DNA of 64,000 bases from Lachnoclostridium sp. An169 (GTDB lineage: Bacteria; Bacillota; Clostridia; Lachnospirales; Lachnospiraceae), in assembly GCF_002160525.1 (NCBI RefSeq), contig NZ_NFKT01000003.1, forward strand, positions 1 to 64,000, given 5' to 3'. A program made the translations under genes and the position numbers. Below, piece by piece: positions 25,010 to 35,180 of the stretch; the stretch's first letter is position 1; each line of letters starts with the position of its first letter. Under the pieces are notes generated by a model. It saw only the letters and a list, made by a program, of their open reading frames with translations, ran no database searches and was not told the DNA's origin.

Positions 25010-26722
25010 ATGGAAAAATGGTTTATTACCATGAAGAAAGCAGATTTTAATAAAATTGCGGAGAAGTACCATATTTCTCCCATTATTGCCCGCCTGATCC
25101 GAAACCGGGATGTGATCGGGGACCAGGAGGTTGACTTCTATCTGAACGGAACGATCGCCGATCTCTACGACGGGATGCTGATGAAGGATATGGACCGGGC
25201 AGTGGAGATTCTGGCGGAGAAGATCCGGGAAGAGCGGCCCATACGGATCATCGGGGATTATGATATTGACGGGGTGAATGCCACCTACATCCTGCAGGAG
25301 GGACTTTCCGGGCTGGGCGCGGAGGTGGATACGGACATTCCGGACCGGATCAAAGACGGCTACGGGCTGAACCGGATGCTCATCGACCGGGCGCTGGACG
25401 ACGGTATTGATACGATTATTACCTGTGACAACGGGATTGCGGCGGCAGCTGAGATCGCCTATGGAAAAGAACACGGGCTGACAGTGATTGTGACGGATCA
25501 CCATGAAGTTCCCTATCTGGAAGAAAACGGGGAGAAACGCTACATCCTGCCCCGGGCGGACGCAGTTGTGGATCCCCACCGGGCGGACTGCGAATATCCC
25601 TTTAAGGGGCTCTGCGGCGCAGGGGTGGCATACAAGCTGGTGGAGGCCCTCTACAACGTGATGCAGCGGGATCCGGAGGACGTGGATTATCTTATGGAAA
25701 ATGTTGCCATCGCCACCGTGGGGGATGTAATGGATCTGATCGGGGAGAACCGGATCTTTGTCAAACAGGGGCTGGAGATGCTCAAACGCACGAAGAATCC
25801 GGGACTGAAAGCTCTGATCGAGTGTACCGGAATTGACGTGGAACGGCTTTCTGCCTATCACATCGGTTTTGTCCTGGGACCCTGCATCAACGCCAGCGGC
25901 AGGCTGGATACGGCGAAACGGGCCCTGGAGCTTCTGAATGCGAAGAACAGACGGGAGGCGGTTATGCTGGCAGAGGATTTGAAAGCCCTCAATGACAGCC
26001 GCAAAGAGATGACGGAGAAAGGCGTGGAAGAGGCGGTGCGGATGATCGAGAGCACGGATCTGAAAGATGACAAGGTGCTGGTTGTCTATCTTCCGGACTG
26101 TCATGAGAGTATCGCCGGGATTATCGCCGGACGTATCCGGGAGCGCTATTACCGTCCTGTATTCGTCCTTACAAAGGCGGAAGAGGGCGTAAAGGGATCC
26201 GGGCGGTCCATTGAGACATACGACATGTTTGCCGAGATGAGCCGCTGCCGGGAACTGTTTACCAAGTTCGGAGGCCACAAGCTGGCGGCGGGGCTTTCTC
26301 TGGAGGAGAAAAATGTAGATCTCTTCCGCCGCACCATCAATGATCTGGCGGAGCTGACGGAAGACGACCTGCAGATGAAGGTCTCCATTGACATGCAGCT
26401 CCCCTTCCCCTACATAACTGAAGAACTGATCGGAGAGCTGGAGCTGCTGGAACCTTTTGGAAAAGGAAACGCAAAGCCTCTCTTTGCGGAGCGGAACCTG
26501 CGGGTAATCAGCCCGAGGATTTTCGGAAGAAACCGCAACGTGCTCAAGTGCCGGCTGGAAGACGCGAAAGGGAACCAGATGGAAGCCGTCTATTTCGGCG
26601 ATGTGGAGGAGTGTCTGAAAGCGATGGAGCGAAAACCGGTCATGTCTTTTACCTACTATCCGTCAGTGAATGAGTACATGGGAAGGCGGACCCTGCAGCT
26701 GACGATTATGAATTATCAGTAA
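25010..26722 (+). CDS. recJ: RecJ-like single-stranded-DNA-specific exonuclease (DHH family)
   Basis: 570 residues. DHH phosphoesterase motifs: IIGDYDIDGVNATYIL (about 82-97), CDNGIAAA, VTDHHEVP, GAGVAYKLVEALY and later the DHHA1 domain with GSGRSIETYDMFAEMSRC and FGGHKLAAGLSLE. RecJ degrades single-stranded DNA 5' to 3' in repair and recombination. GGGAGG lies 8 nt before ATG 25010. The relA gene follows 126 nt downstream; the apt gene often found between them is absent. Confidence 0.88.
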   Translation: MEKWFITMKKADFNKIAEKYHISPIIARLIRNRDVIGDQEVDFYLNGTIADLYDGMLMKDMDRAVEILAEKIREERPIRIIGDYDIDGVNATYILQEGLSGLGAEVDTDIPDRIKDGYGLNRMLIDRALDDGIDTIITCDNGIAAAAEIAYGKEHGLTVIVTDHHEVPYLEENGEKRYILPRADAVVDPHRADCEYPFKGLCGAGVAYKLVEALYNVMQRDPEDVDYLMENVAIATVGDVMDLIGENRIFVKQGLEMLKRTKNPGLKALIECTGIDVERLSAYHIGFVLGPCINASGRLDTAKRALELLNAKNRREAVMLAEDLKALNDSRKEMTEKGVEEAVRMIESTDLKDDKVLVVYLPDCHESIAGIIAGRIRERYYRPVFVLTKAEEGVKGSGRSIETYDMFAEMSRCRELFTKFGGHKLAAGLSLEEKNVDLFRRTINDLAELTEDDLQMKVSIDMQLPFPYITEELIGELELLEPFGKGNAKPLFAERNLRVISPRIFGRNRNVLKCRLEDAKGNQMEAVYFGDVEECLKAMERKPVMSFTYYPSVNEYMGRRTLQLTIMNYQ

Positions 26723-26848
26723 TCCGGAGCGCTCCGGAGCAGAAAAAGGTTTGAAAATGCGTAAAATGGTGATATACTAAGTAATATTAATGTCTGACAT
26801 ATGAAAGAATGACGGATACACAGGAGAAACAGGGAAGGGGGATTCGAT

Positions 26849-29155
26849 ATGGCAGGTACTCTGGAATATGAACAGCTGAATAAAAATCTCGAAATCGTAG
26901 ACGGCCATGCCGTAAAAGCGCCGGAAGATTATCAGGACCCTGAAGAATTATATCAGGCGCTGGTCGCAAGGGTGAGAAAGTATCATCCTTCTGCGGATAT
27001 TTCCATGATCGAAAAGGCTTACAGAATCGGGAAGGAAGCCCACAAAGATCAGGTGAGAAAATCAGGGGAGCCGTATATCATTCACCCGCTCTGGGTAGGA
27101 ATCATACTTGCGGATCTGGAGATGGACAAGGAGACTATTGTCGCCGGCATGCTCCACGACGCGGTGGAAGATACGGAGATGACGCTGGACGATATCACAA
27201 GAGAGTTCGGCGAGGAGGTTGCCCTTCTCGTGGACGGCGTCACGAAACTGGGACAGCTCAATTACGCCCAGGATAAACTGGAGGTCCAGGCGGAGAATTT
27301 AAGAAAGATGTTCCTCGCCATGGCCAAGGATATCCGGGTGATTATCATAAAGCTGGCGGACCGGCTGCACAACATGCGGACGCTGGAGTTTATGACACCG
27401 GAGAAACAGAAGGAAAAAGCCCGTGAGACGATGGACATCTATGCCCCCATCGCCCAGCGGCTCGGTATATCGAAGATCAAGACGGAACTGGACGACCTGT
27501 CGCTGAAATACTATCAGCCGGAAGTGTACTATCAGCTTGTGAAGGATCTGAACGCCCGGAAGACGGAGCGGGAGGAGTTTGTACAGCAGATCGTCGCGGA
27601 AGTTTCCAAACATATGAAGAATGCACATATCAACGCCAAGGTGTACGGACGCGTCAAGCATTTCTTCAGCATTTACAAGAAGATGGTGAACCAGAACAAG
27701 ACGCTGGATCAGGTGTATGATCTGTTCGCGGTCCGCATTATTGTGGACACGGTGAAGGACTGCTATGCCGCCCTGGGCGTGATCCATGAGATGTACACCC
27801 CGATTCCGGGAAGGTTCAAGGACTACATTGCCATGCCCAAGCCGAATATGTACCAGTCTCTCCACACTACGCTGATGGGACCGTCGGGACAGCCTTTCGA
27901 GATCCAGATCCGCACGGAGGAGATGCACAAGACGGCTGAGTACGGTATCGCTGCCCACTGGAAATACAAGGAGGGCGGAGACGCCACGAAGAACGTGAAG
28001 GCACGGGAAGAGGAGAAGCTCAACTGGCTCAGGCAGATCCTGGAGTGGCAGAGGGACATGTCCGACAACCGGGAGTTCCTGAGCCTGCTCAAAGGCGACC
28101 TGGACCTGTTCCAGGAGGACGTCTACTGCTTTACGCCCAACGGAGATGTGAAGAACCTGCCGAACGGCTCCACGCCGGTGGATTTCGCCTATGCCATCCA
28201 CAGCGCGGTGGGCAACAAGATGGTGGGGGCGAGGGTGAACGGCAAGCTCGTCAACATTGACTACAAGATTCAGAACGGGGATCGAATTGAGATCCTGACT
28301 TCCCAGAATTCCAAGGGACCCAGCCGCGACTGGCTGAACATCGTCAAGAGCACACAGGCGAAGAACAAGATCAACCAGTGGTTTAAGAGGGAATTCAAGG
28401 AGGAGAATATTGTCCGCGGGAAGGAACTCATTTCCGCATACTGTAAGAGTAAGAGCATTGCGCTGAACGATATTCTGAAGCCCAAATATCAGCAGGTGGT
28501 TCAGAAGAAGTACGGCTTCCGCGACTGGGATGCTGTCCTGGCTGCCATCGGACACGGCGGACTCAAGGAAGGCCAGGTAGTGAACCGGCTTCTGGAAGAA
28601 TATGAGAAAGAACACAAAAAGGAGATCACGGACGAGACGATCCTGGAGAAGATCGCCGAGGCGAACAGCCAGAAGGTGCACATCGCCAAGTCCAAGAGCG
28701 GCATCGTGGTCAAGGGGATCGACGATATGGCAGTCCGGTTCTCCAAGTGCTGTAATCCGGTGCCGGGAGATGAGATCGTGGGATTCGTCACCCGGGGACG
28801 GGGGATGTCCATCCACCGCACGGACTGTGTGAATATGCTCCATCTCTCCGCTGCCGAGCGGGAGAGGCTGATTGACGCGGAGTGGGAGGATACGGCGGAC
28901 AGCGATGAGGGCGGCCAGTATCTGGCGGAACTTAAGATGTACGCCCACGACAGGCAGGGGCTTCTGATGGATATTTCCAAGGTGTTTACCGAGGCGAAGA
29001 TCGATGTGAAGAACATGAATATCCGCACCAGCAAGAAGGGAACCGCCACACTGGACATGGGATTTATCGTCCATGGCAGGGAAGAGCTGAACACTGTGAT
29101 CGAGAAGCTCAGACAGATTGAAAGCGTGATTGACATAGAGAGGACGACCGGATGA
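26849..29155 (+). CDS. relA: Bifunctional (p)ppGpp synthetase/hydrolase, RelA/SpoT family
   Basis: 768 residues. HD hydrolase domain with HPLWVGIILADL and AGMLHDAVEDT (conserved HD pair), synthetase domain with RVKHFFSIYKKM and YIAMPKPNMYQSLHTT, then TGS (VYCFTPNGDVKNLPNGSTPVDFAY), zinc-finger-like CCNPVPGDEIVGFVTRG and a C-terminal ACT domain. It makes and destroys the stringent alarmone during amino acid starvation. Extended -10 TGATATACT at 26770-26778 is its probable promoter. ATGA overlap with the MBL gene. Confidence 0.95.
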   Translation: MAGTLEYEQLNKNLEIVDGHAVKAPEDYQDPEELYQALVARVRKYHPSADISMIEKAYRIGKEAHKDQVRKSGEPYIIHPLWVGIILADLEMDKETIVAGMLHDAVEDTEMTLDDITREFGEEVALLVDGVTKLGQLNYAQDKLEVQAENLRKMFLAMAKDIRVIIIKLADRLHNMRTLEFMTPEKQKEKARETMDIYAPIAQRLGISKIKTELDDLSLKYYQPEVYYQLVKDLNARKTEREEFVQQIVAEVSKHMKNAHINAKVYGRVKHFFSIYKKMVNQNKTLDQVYDLFAVRIIVDTVKDCYAALGVIHEMYTPIPGRFKDYIAMPKPNMYQSLHTTLMGPSGQPFEIQIRTEEMHKTAEYGIAAHWKYKEGGDATKNVKAREEEKLNWLRQILEWQRDMSDNREFLSLLKGDLDLFQEDVYCFTPNGDVKNLPNGSTPVDFAYAIHSAVGNKMVGARVNGKLVNIDYKIQNGDRIEILTSQNSKGPSRDWLNIVKSTQAKNKINQWFKREFKEENIVRGKELISAYCKSKSIALNDILKPKYQQVVQKKYGFRDWDAVLAAIGHGGLKEGQVVNRLLEEYEKEHKKEITDETILEKIAEANSQKVHIAKSKSGIVVKGIDDMAVRFSKCCNPVPGDEIVGFVTRGRGMSIHRTDCVNMLHLSAAERERLIDAEWEDTADSDEGGQYLAELKMYAHDRQGLLMDISKVFTEAKIDVKNMNIRTSKKGTATLDMGFIVHGREELNTVIEKLRQIESVIDIERTTG

Positions 29156-29778
29156 TTAAAATAGAGAAATTTGTGATCGGTCCCATCGGGACAAACTGTT
29201 ATATTGTGAGAAATGAAGAGACGAAAGAGTGTTTCGTGACAGACCCGGCGGCATGTCCGCCGGAGCTGACCGGACATATACGCCGGGAAGGGCTTCGGGT
29301 GCGGGCGGTGCTGCTCACCCACGGACATTTTGACCATATCATGGGACTGGATGATTTCCTGAAAGAATTTCCGGTGCCGGTGTACGCGTACCAGGAGGAG
29401 AAAAAGGTCCTGGAGGACGCGAACCTGAATTCCTCCCTGGGGATGTTCGGCAGGCCGTATACATTCTCCGGGGCAGAGTATCTCACCGACGGGCAGGTTC
29501 TTGAAGTGGCGGGGATCGAAGTGCATGTAATCTACACGCCGGGACACACCATCGGCGGATGCTGCTATTATATTCCGGCGGAGAACGTGCTGATCAGCGG
29601 AGACACCCTGTTCCACGGCTCCATCGGAAGGACGGATCTTCCCACTGGAAGCAGCAGCCAGCTGGTCCGCTCGGTGCGGGAGAAACTGATGGCCCTGCCG
29701 GAGGAGACGAAGGTGTATCCGGGACATATGGAAGAGACGACCATCGGGTATGAGAAGAGGTATAATCCGTTTATATAG
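29152..29778 (+). CDS. MBL-fold hydrolase, glyoxalase II-like
   Basis: 208 residues. Metallo-beta-lactamase fold with THGHFDHIMG (metal site), GHTIGGCCYY, SGDTLFHGSIGRTDLP and the closing YPGHMEETTIGYEK. Family members hydrolyse thioesters such as S-lactoylglutathione, but the glutathione-binding C-terminal domain is missing (typical is about 250), so the substrate is open. Coupled to relA by ATGA overlap and followed by a strong terminator. Confidence 0.87.
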   Translation: MIKIEKFVIGPIGTNCYIVRNEETKECFVTDPAACPPELTGHIRREGLRVRAVLLTHGHFDHIMGLDDFLKEFPVPVYAYQEEKKVLEDANLNSSLGMFGRPYTFSGAEYLTDGQVLEVAGIEVHVIYTPGHTIGGCCYYIPAENVLISGDTLFHGSIGRTDLPTGSSSQLVRSVREKLMALPEETKVYPGHMEETTIGYEKRYNPFI

Positions 29779-29801
29779 GATGTTTATATAGGACATGAAG
29801 G

Positions 29802-29830
29802 CGGGCTGTCCCCGGGGCAGCCCGTTTTTT
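29802..29830 (+). terminator. Intrinsic terminator after relA-MBL
   Basis: CGGGCTG (29802-29808), loop with further CCCC-GGGG pairing, CAGCCCG (29818-29824), then six T. Confidence 0.9.
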
Positions 29831-29868
29831 CAGTCTGGAAATGTATGCCTGGAAGGAATATGAGTGCA

Positions 29869-31362
29869 ATGATTGAAATAGCAAGTAAGAAAAACAAATT
29901 TACCTACAATGTCTACCATATCGTGAAAGCATTTTTCCCGGAGGAGGAGATCACACAGAAGGTGGATGAAGGGCAGGAGACTCTGGTGACTCTGAAACTG
30001 GCGGACGGTACTGTTTTCTCTGTGACTCCGGGGGAGGTCTGGGGACCCGGCTCTGAACAGGCGGATCACGATCCCCTCCAGGTGGAAAAATGGGAAGTAA
30101 CCCGCCGGGTGTACCGGCATCTTTCCGAACAGACCGGTCGGAAACTTGCCTGGGGCATGCTCACCGGCGTGCGCCCTACCAAGATGGCGATGCAGAAGAT
30201 CGAGGAAGGGCAGTACAGAGAGGAGATCGTCCGTTCCTTTATGGAGGACGATTTCGTGAGCCGGGAGAAAGCGGAGCTCGCCTACGAGGTGGCGTGCCGG
30301 GAGAAGCACCAGCTTGATCTTCTGAACTGCCGGGATGGTTTCAGCCTGTATGCGGGAATCCCATTCTGTCCCAGTGTATGCTCCTACTGTTCCTTCAGTT
30401 CTTCCCCCATTGCAGAGTGGAAGGATCGGGTGGAAGACTATCTGAACGCTCTGGAAAAAGAGATCCGCGCACTGGGAAAGATGGCGAAAAATCGCGTGGC
30501 GCGCACGGGTGCGGGGATAGAAGCACCGGAGGGAAAGCCGGCGCCGGATACGGTTTACATCGGCGGGGGCACGCCCACCACGCTGACTGCCGGACAGCTT
30601 GACCGGCTGCTCGGCACTATCGCGGAGTGTTTCGATGTGGAGCACGCCCTGGAGTTCACCGTGGAGGCGGGAAGACCGGACAGCATCACGGAAGAAAAGC
30701 TTGCCGTGATCCGTAAATATCCGGTGACGCGTATTTCCATCAATCCCCAGACCATGCAGCAGAAGACTCTTGATCTGGTTGGAAGAAAACATACGGTGGC
30801 GCAGGTGGAAGAAGCTTTCCGCATGGCCCGCAGTCTGGGCTTTGACAATATCAACATGGATCTGATCGCCGGGCTTCCGGGGGAGACGGCGGAGGACATG
30901 GAGGATACCCTGCGCAGAGTGGAGGCGCTTGCGCCGGACAGCCTGACCGTCCACGCGCTTGCCATCAAGCGGGCGGCGAGGTTCGGGCAGGAGGGAAGGG
31001 CGGCAGATATGCATACGGAGATCGACCGGATGATCGAAGAGGCTGCCGGGAGCGCTGCCAGAATGGGACTTGTGCCCTATTATCTCTACCGGCAGAAAAA
31101 TATTGCGGGAAATTTTGAAAATGTTGGCTATGCAAAGGTTGACAAAGCCGGAATATACAATATACTTATTATGGAAGAAAAGCAGACGATCCTTGCCGCC
31201 GGGGCCGGCGCCTCGACGAAGTTCGTGCTGCCGGAGAAGATCCGGATGAAGAACGGGAAGGAGACGAACCTGATCCGGATCGAGAATGTTAAGAACATTA
31301 CGGAGTATATCAGCCGTATTGACGAAATGATAGAACGAAAAGGAGAATTGCTATGGCGCTGA
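29869..31362 (+). CDS. hemZ: HemZ-type oxygen-independent coproporphyrinogen III dehydrogenase
   Basis: 497 residues. Radical SAM core with IPFCPSVCSYCSF (CxxxCxxC), IGGGTPTTLTAGQL and EFTVEAGRPDSI; an N-terminal region of about 160 residues typical of HemZ precedes it and the C-terminal YRQKNIAGNFENVGYAK fits coproporphyrinogen dehydrogenase members. It would oxidatively decarboxylate coproporphyrinogen III in heme synthesis, but many Lachnospiraceae carry it without a full heme pathway. GGAAGGA (29851-29857) favours ATG 29869; ATG 29860 is 2 nt away. The last 10 nt overlap hisS. Confidence 0.85.
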   Translation: MIEIASKKNKFTYNVYHIVKAFFPEEEITQKVDEGQETLVTLKLADGTVFSVTPGEVWGPGSEQADHDPLQVEKWEVTRRVYRHLSEQTGRKLAWGMLTGVRPTKMAMQKIEEGQYREEIVRSFMEDDFVSREKAELAYEVACREKHQLDLLNCRDGFSLYAGIPFCPSVCSYCSFSSSPIAEWKDRVEDYLNALEKEIRALGKMAKNRVARTGAGIEAPEGKPAPDTVYIGGGTPTTLTAGQLDRLLGTIAECFDVEHALEFTVEAGRPDSITEEKLAVIRKYPVTRISINPQTMQQKTLDLVGRKHTVAQVEEAFRMARSLGFDNINMDLIAGLPGETAEDMEDTLRRVEALAPDSLTVHALAIKRAARFGQEGRAADMHTEIDRMIEEAAGSAARMGLVPYYLYRQKNIAGNFENVGYAKVDKAGIYNILIMEEKQTILAAGAGASTKFVLPEKIRMKNGKETNLIRIENVKNITEYISRIDEMIERKGELLWR

Positions 31363-32618
31363 AAAAGAAACCGGTTACCGGGATGAAAGACATTATGCCC
31401 TCTGAGATGGAGATCCGCGATTATGTGATCAGTCTGATCAAGGAGACTTATAAGACATATGGATTTTCTTCCATGGAGACACCCTGTGTGGAGCATATTG
31501 AAAATCTGTGCAGCAAACAGGGCGGTGACAACGAGAAGCTGATCTTCAAGATCCTGAAGAGAGGAGAGAAATTAAAACTGGATGAGGCGAAGGAGGAGGC
31601 GGACCTTGTGGACAGCGGTCTGCGCTATGATCTGACGGTTCCCCTGTCCAGATACTATGCGAACCACGCAAATGAACTTCCGTCGCCTTTTAAGGCCCTG
31701 CAGATGGGAAATGTATGGCGGGCAGACCGTCCCCAGAGAGGCCGTTTCCGCCAGTTCATGCAGTGTGATATCGATATTCTGGGAGAGCCTTCCAACCTGG
31801 CGGAGATCGAGCTGATCCTTGCCACTACGGCGCTTCTGGGAAAACTGGATTTCCACAACTTTACCATCCGCATCAATGACCGCCGCTTCTTAAAGGCAAT
31901 GGCAGCGTACAGCGGATTTGCGGAAGAGGATTATGACAGCGTGTTTATCACTCTGGACAAGATGGACAAGATCGGACTCGACGGCGTGGCGGCGGAGCTG
32001 AAGGAAAACGGTTATCCGGAAGAGTCCGTAGATAAATATCTGGCGCTGTTTCAGGAGATTACGGATGATGTGGAAGGTGTGCGCATGTGCAAGGAAAAAC
32101 TTTCCGGATTCCTTGCTCCGGAGGCGGCGGATTCCCTGGAAATGATCATCACAAGCGTGGAGAGCGCAAAAGAAGCGGATTTCCGCATGAAATTCGACCC
32201 CACTCTGGTGCGCGGTATGTCCTACTATACAGGGACGATCTTTGAGATCTCCATGGACGAGTTCGGCGGCAGCGTGGGAGGCGGCGGACGCTATGACAAG
32301 ATGATCGGAAAGTTTACCGGACAGGATACTCCTGCAGTCGGATTTTCCATCGGCTTTGAGCGGATCGTCATGCTCCTTCTCGAGCGCGGCTATAAAGTGC
32401 CTACGAGCAAGCCGAAGAAAGCGTTCCTGATCGAGAAGAATATGCCACAGGAAGGCATGCTCAAGATCCTCTCTCTGGCGAAGGCAGAGCGTGAGGCCGG
32501 AAAACAGGTGATGATCGCCAATATGAAGAAGAACAAGAAGTTCCAGAAAGAACAGCTTGAGGCGGAAGGATATTCCGATATTACAGAGTGCTACCGCGAT
32601 TCTGTGGATCAATTATAG
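31353..32618 (+). CDS. hisS: Histidyl-tRNA synthetase
   Basis: 421 residues, class II synthetase. Motif 2 region GNVWRADRPQRGRFRQFMQCDIDILGEP, histidine A loop RGMSYYTGTIFEI and motif 3 GGGGRYDKMIG with AVGFSIGFERI. C-terminal anticodon-binding domain is short. AAAAGGAG precedes the ATG. Overlaps hemZ and is followed 21 nt later by aspS, the usual hisS-aspS pairing in Firmicutes. Confidence 0.94.
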   Translation: MALKKKPVTGMKDIMPSEMEIRDYVISLIKETYKTYGFSSMETPCVEHIENLCSKQGGDNEKLIFKILKRGEKLKLDEAKEEADLVDSGLRYDLTVPLSRYYANHANELPSPFKALQMGNVWRADRPQRGRFRQFMQCDIDILGEPSNLAEIELILATTALLGKLDFHNFTIRINDRRFLKAMAAYSGFAEEDYDSVFITLDKMDKIGLDGVAAELKENGYPEESVDKYLALFQEITDDVEGVRMCKEKLSGFLAPEAADSLEMIITSVESAKEADFRMKFDPTLVRGMSYYTGTIFEISMDEFGGSVGGGGRYDKMIGKFTGQDTPAVGFSIGFERIVMLLLERGYKVPTSKPKKAFLIEKNMPQEGMLKILSLAKAEREAGKQVMIANMKKNKKFQKEQLEAEGYSDITECYRDSVDQL

Positions 32619-32639
32619 AAAGGAAGGTATGAGACAGTT

Positions 32640-34427
32640 ATGGCTGAATCAATGCAGGGATTGAAAAGAACCCACCGGTGCGGTGAACTGACTGCGGCGG
32701 AAGTCGGCGAAACAGTGACCATCATGGGATGGGTGCAGAAGAACAGAAATAAAGGAGGACTTGTGTTTGTGGACGTGCGCGACCGCTCGGGAATCATCCA
32801 GGTGGTATGCGAGGAAGGCAAAACGGATCCGGCTCTTCTTGAGAAGGCAGCAGGACTCCGCTCCGAATATGTGGTCGCATTTGTGGGAAAAGTGGCAAGA
32901 CGCTCCGGCGCGGTCAACGACAAGATCGCCACAGGTGAGATTGAGATTCTCCCCACAGAGCTTCGGATTCTCTCCGAGTCTCTGACTCCGCCGTTCCCGG
33001 TGGAAGAGGACTCCAAGACAAGGGAGGAGGTCCGTCTGAAATACCGTTATCTGGATTTGAGAAGACCGGATCTGCAGAGAAATCTTCTGATGAAGAGCCG
33101 TGTGATGACACTGACGCGCCAGTTCTTTGCAAATGAAGGATTTCTGGAGATCGAGACTCCGATGCTGGGAAAAAGCACGCCGGAGGGGGCGAGAGACTAT
33201 CTTGTGCCCAGCCGTATCCATCCGGGCAGCTTCTATGGCCTGCCCCAGTCTCCGCAGCTCTACAAGCAGCTCCTGATGTGCTCCGGATTCGACCGCTATA
33301 TCCAGATCGCCAGATGTTTCCGCGATGAAGACCTGCGCGCGGACCGGCAGCCGGAGTTTACCCAGATCGACATGGAGCTTTCCTTCGTGGATGTGGATGA
33401 CGTGATTGCGGTAAATGAAAAATATCTGGCAAAATTATTCAAGGAAGTTCTTGATGTAGACGTGCAGCTTCCGATTCAGAGAATGACATGGCAGGAGGCG
33501 ATGGACCGCTTCGGCTCCGACAAACCGGATCTTCGTTTCGGCATGGAGCTTGTTGACGTTACGGATGTGGTGAAAGGCTGCGGATTCGGAGTATTTACAG
33601 GTGCCATCGAAAACGGCGGCAGCGTCCGGGGCATCAACGCCAAGGGACAGGGCGCAATGCCGAGAAAGAAGATCGACAAGCTGACGGCATTTGTAAAAGA
33701 TTACGGCGCAAAGGGTCTGGCTTATGTTGCCATCCAGGAGGACGGCACGGTGAAGTCTTCTTTCGCGAAATTCATGAGCGACGGGGAGATGCAGAACCTG
33801 ATCAGTGCAATGGGCGGCGAGCCGGGGGATCTGCTTCTGTTCGCAGCGGATAAGAATAAAGTGGTATGGGATTCCCTGGGAGCGCTCCGTGTGGAACTGG
33901 CGAAGCAGCTTGAACTCCTCGATAAGAACGAGTACCGTTTTGTATGGATCACCGAATTCCCGCTTCTCGAGTGGAGCGATGAGCAGAACCGTTATGTGGC
34001 GATGCATCATCCGTTTACCATGCCCATGGAGGAGGACCTTCCTCTCATCGATTCAGAGCCCGGGAAAGTGCGCGCCAAAGCTTACGATATCGTGCTTAAC
34101 GGAAATGAGATCGGTGGCGGAAGTGTCAGAATCCATCAGGATGATATCCAGGAAAAGATGTTCGAGGTGCTCGGATTTACAAAAGAGCAGGCGTACAGCC
34201 AGTTCGGATTCCTTCTGGATGCTTTCAAATACGGAGTTCCGCCTCACGCAGGACTGGCATACGGTCTGGACCGTCTTGTCATGCTCATGGCAAAACAGGA
34301 CAGCATCCGCGATGTGATCGCCTTCCCGAAGGTGAAAGACGCATCCTGCCTGATGACAGAGGCTCCCAGCGTTGTCGATGAGAAACAGCTCAAAGAACTT
34401 GGGCTTGAGACATTGACGGAAGAGTAG
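32640..34427 (+). CDS. aspS: Aspartyl-tRNA synthetase
   Basis: 595 residues, bacterial-type AspRS: N-terminal OB-fold anticodon domain (GWVQKNRNKGGLVFVDVRDRSG), catalytic core with FRDEDLRADRQPEFTQIDMEL (motif 2), a GAD insertion domain (about 290-420) and motif 3 GLAYGLDRLVML. Attaches Asp to its tRNA. Ends the hemZ-hisS-aspS run before a terminator. Confidence 0.95.
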   Translation: MAESMQGLKRTHRCGELTAAEVGETVTIMGWVQKNRNKGGLVFVDVRDRSGIIQVVCEEGKTDPALLEKAAGLRSEYVVAFVGKVARRSGAVNDKIATGEIEILPTELRILSESLTPPFPVEEDSKTREEVRLKYRYLDLRRPDLQRNLLMKSRVMTLTRQFFANEGFLEIETPMLGKSTPEGARDYLVPSRIHPGSFYGLPQSPQLYKQLLMCSGFDRYIQIARCFRDEDLRADRQPEFTQIDMELSFVDVDDVIAVNEKYLAKLFKEVLDVDVQLPIQRMTWQEAMDRFGSDKPDLRFGMELVDVTDVVKGCGFGVFTGAIENGGSVRGINAKGQGAMPRKKIDKLTAFVKDYGAKGLAYVAIQEDGTVKSSFAKFMSDGEMQNLISAMGGEPGDLLLFAADKNKVVWDSLGALRVELAKQLELLDKNEYRFVWITEFPLLEWSDEQNRYVAMHHPFTMPMEEDLPLIDSEPGKVRAKAYDIVLNGNEIGGGSVRIHQDDIQEKMFEVLGFTKEQAYSQFGFLLDAFKYGVPPHAGLAYGLDRLVMLMAKQDSIRDVIAFPKVKDASCLMTEAPSVVDEKQLKELGLETLTEE

Positions 34428-34469
34428 TATATTCGCGGAGAAACAAATTCCCCGCAGCGAAGACAAGAG

Positions 34470-34515
34470 AAGACCAGAGCGGACAGAGCAAATTCTGCTG
34501 TTCTGGTCTTTTTTT
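34470..34515 (+). terminator. Intrinsic terminator after aspS
   Basis: AAGACCAGA (34470-34478) pairs with TCTGGTCTT, with a CAG/CTG inner pair in the loop, followed by a T-run to 34515. Confidence 0.85.
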
Positions 34516-34562
34516 GCTTTACTTTGTAGGAAATCCCTGCGATATGTCGGTCGGCATATATC

Positions 34563-35027
34563 TCAGCTGAAACAGAGAAGAAAAAAGAAAAGATTTATTA
34601 TGAAACATATAACGCATAAAAAGAAATAAAAAAGCTTCTTTTTATAGAAAAAGATGCCGAAAGGCACGAGAAGACCGACTACGGGAATCAGACAGGAGAC
34701 AAGAGAAAACAATGTCAGAATAAGAAACAGCTCGGTTTCTGTTATCCAGGTCTGTGATCCGTCCTTATTCACAGTCTCCTCCGGAGCCGTCTCCGATATG
34801 CTTTCCGGCTGCCTGGTTCTTTCATCCGTGCCATCTCCGATCAGGTTATCGATGGAAATACCGTAGAGCCTGCAAAGCTTTCTTATCATATCGATGTCCG
34901 GGATAGCACGCCCGTTTTCCCACTTTGATACAGCCTGCCGTGTGACGTGAATATGACTGGCGAGTGAAGCCTGGGTATAATGGTGAGCGATGCGCTCTTC
35001 TCTTAAACGTTCTTTCAGTTCTTTCAT
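34563..35027 (-). CDS. XRE-family HTH regulator with C-terminal membrane helices
   Basis: 154 residues. Residues 1-66 form a Cro/CI helix-turn-helix (LREERIAHHYTQASLASHIHVTRQAVSKWENGRAIPDI). A polar linker leads to two to three hydrophobic segments at the C-terminus, so the DNA-binding domain would be tethered to the membrane. GGAGG 6 nt upstream fixes ATG 35027. It faces away from the small gene at 35181; the shared intergenic space holds a palindrome and repeated AATGTAAA sites, likely its own operator. Confidence 0.78.
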   Translation of the reverse strand: MKELKERLREERIAHHYTQASLASHIHVTRQAVSKWENGRAIPDIDMIRKLCRLYGISIDNLIGDGTDERTRQPESISETAPEETVNKDGSQTWITETELFLILTLFSLVSCLIPVVGLLVPFGIFFYKKKLFYFFLCVICFIINLFFFLLCFS

Positions 35028-35046
35028 GTGAAGCCTCCACAGAATG

Positions 35047-35124
35047 CGTTTTTTACATTTGGCAACCAATGGTTGCGTCTGATAATGTAAAAAGCGTTGA
35101 TTTTCTTTCTGGATAATGTAAAAT
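35047..35124. promoter_or_regulatory. Divergent operator/promoter region of the XRE regulator and small membrane gene
   Basis: Perfect palindrome GCAACC-AAT-GGTTGC at 35062-35076. It is flanked by TTTTTTACATT (35050-35060) and its inverse AATGTAAAAA (35084-35093). GATAATGTAAAA occurs again at 35112-35123, 31 nt from the copy at 35081. Promoter for the small gene: TTGATT (35097-35102), 16 nt, TAAAAT (35119-35124). Confidence 0.6.
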
Positions 35125-35180
35125 AAAAATACAGATAGTCTTCGCATATTTTAAAAAGGAATTATAAAGGAGGGGAAAGC

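Noticed and set aside
24668..26278. 536-residue open frame antisense to the RecJ-like gene
   Set aside because: Shadow of a GC-rich gene with strong codon bias; no motif.
27299..29074. 591-residue open frame antisense to relA
   Set aside because: Mirror of relA codon bias; Leu, His and Val rich with no domain.
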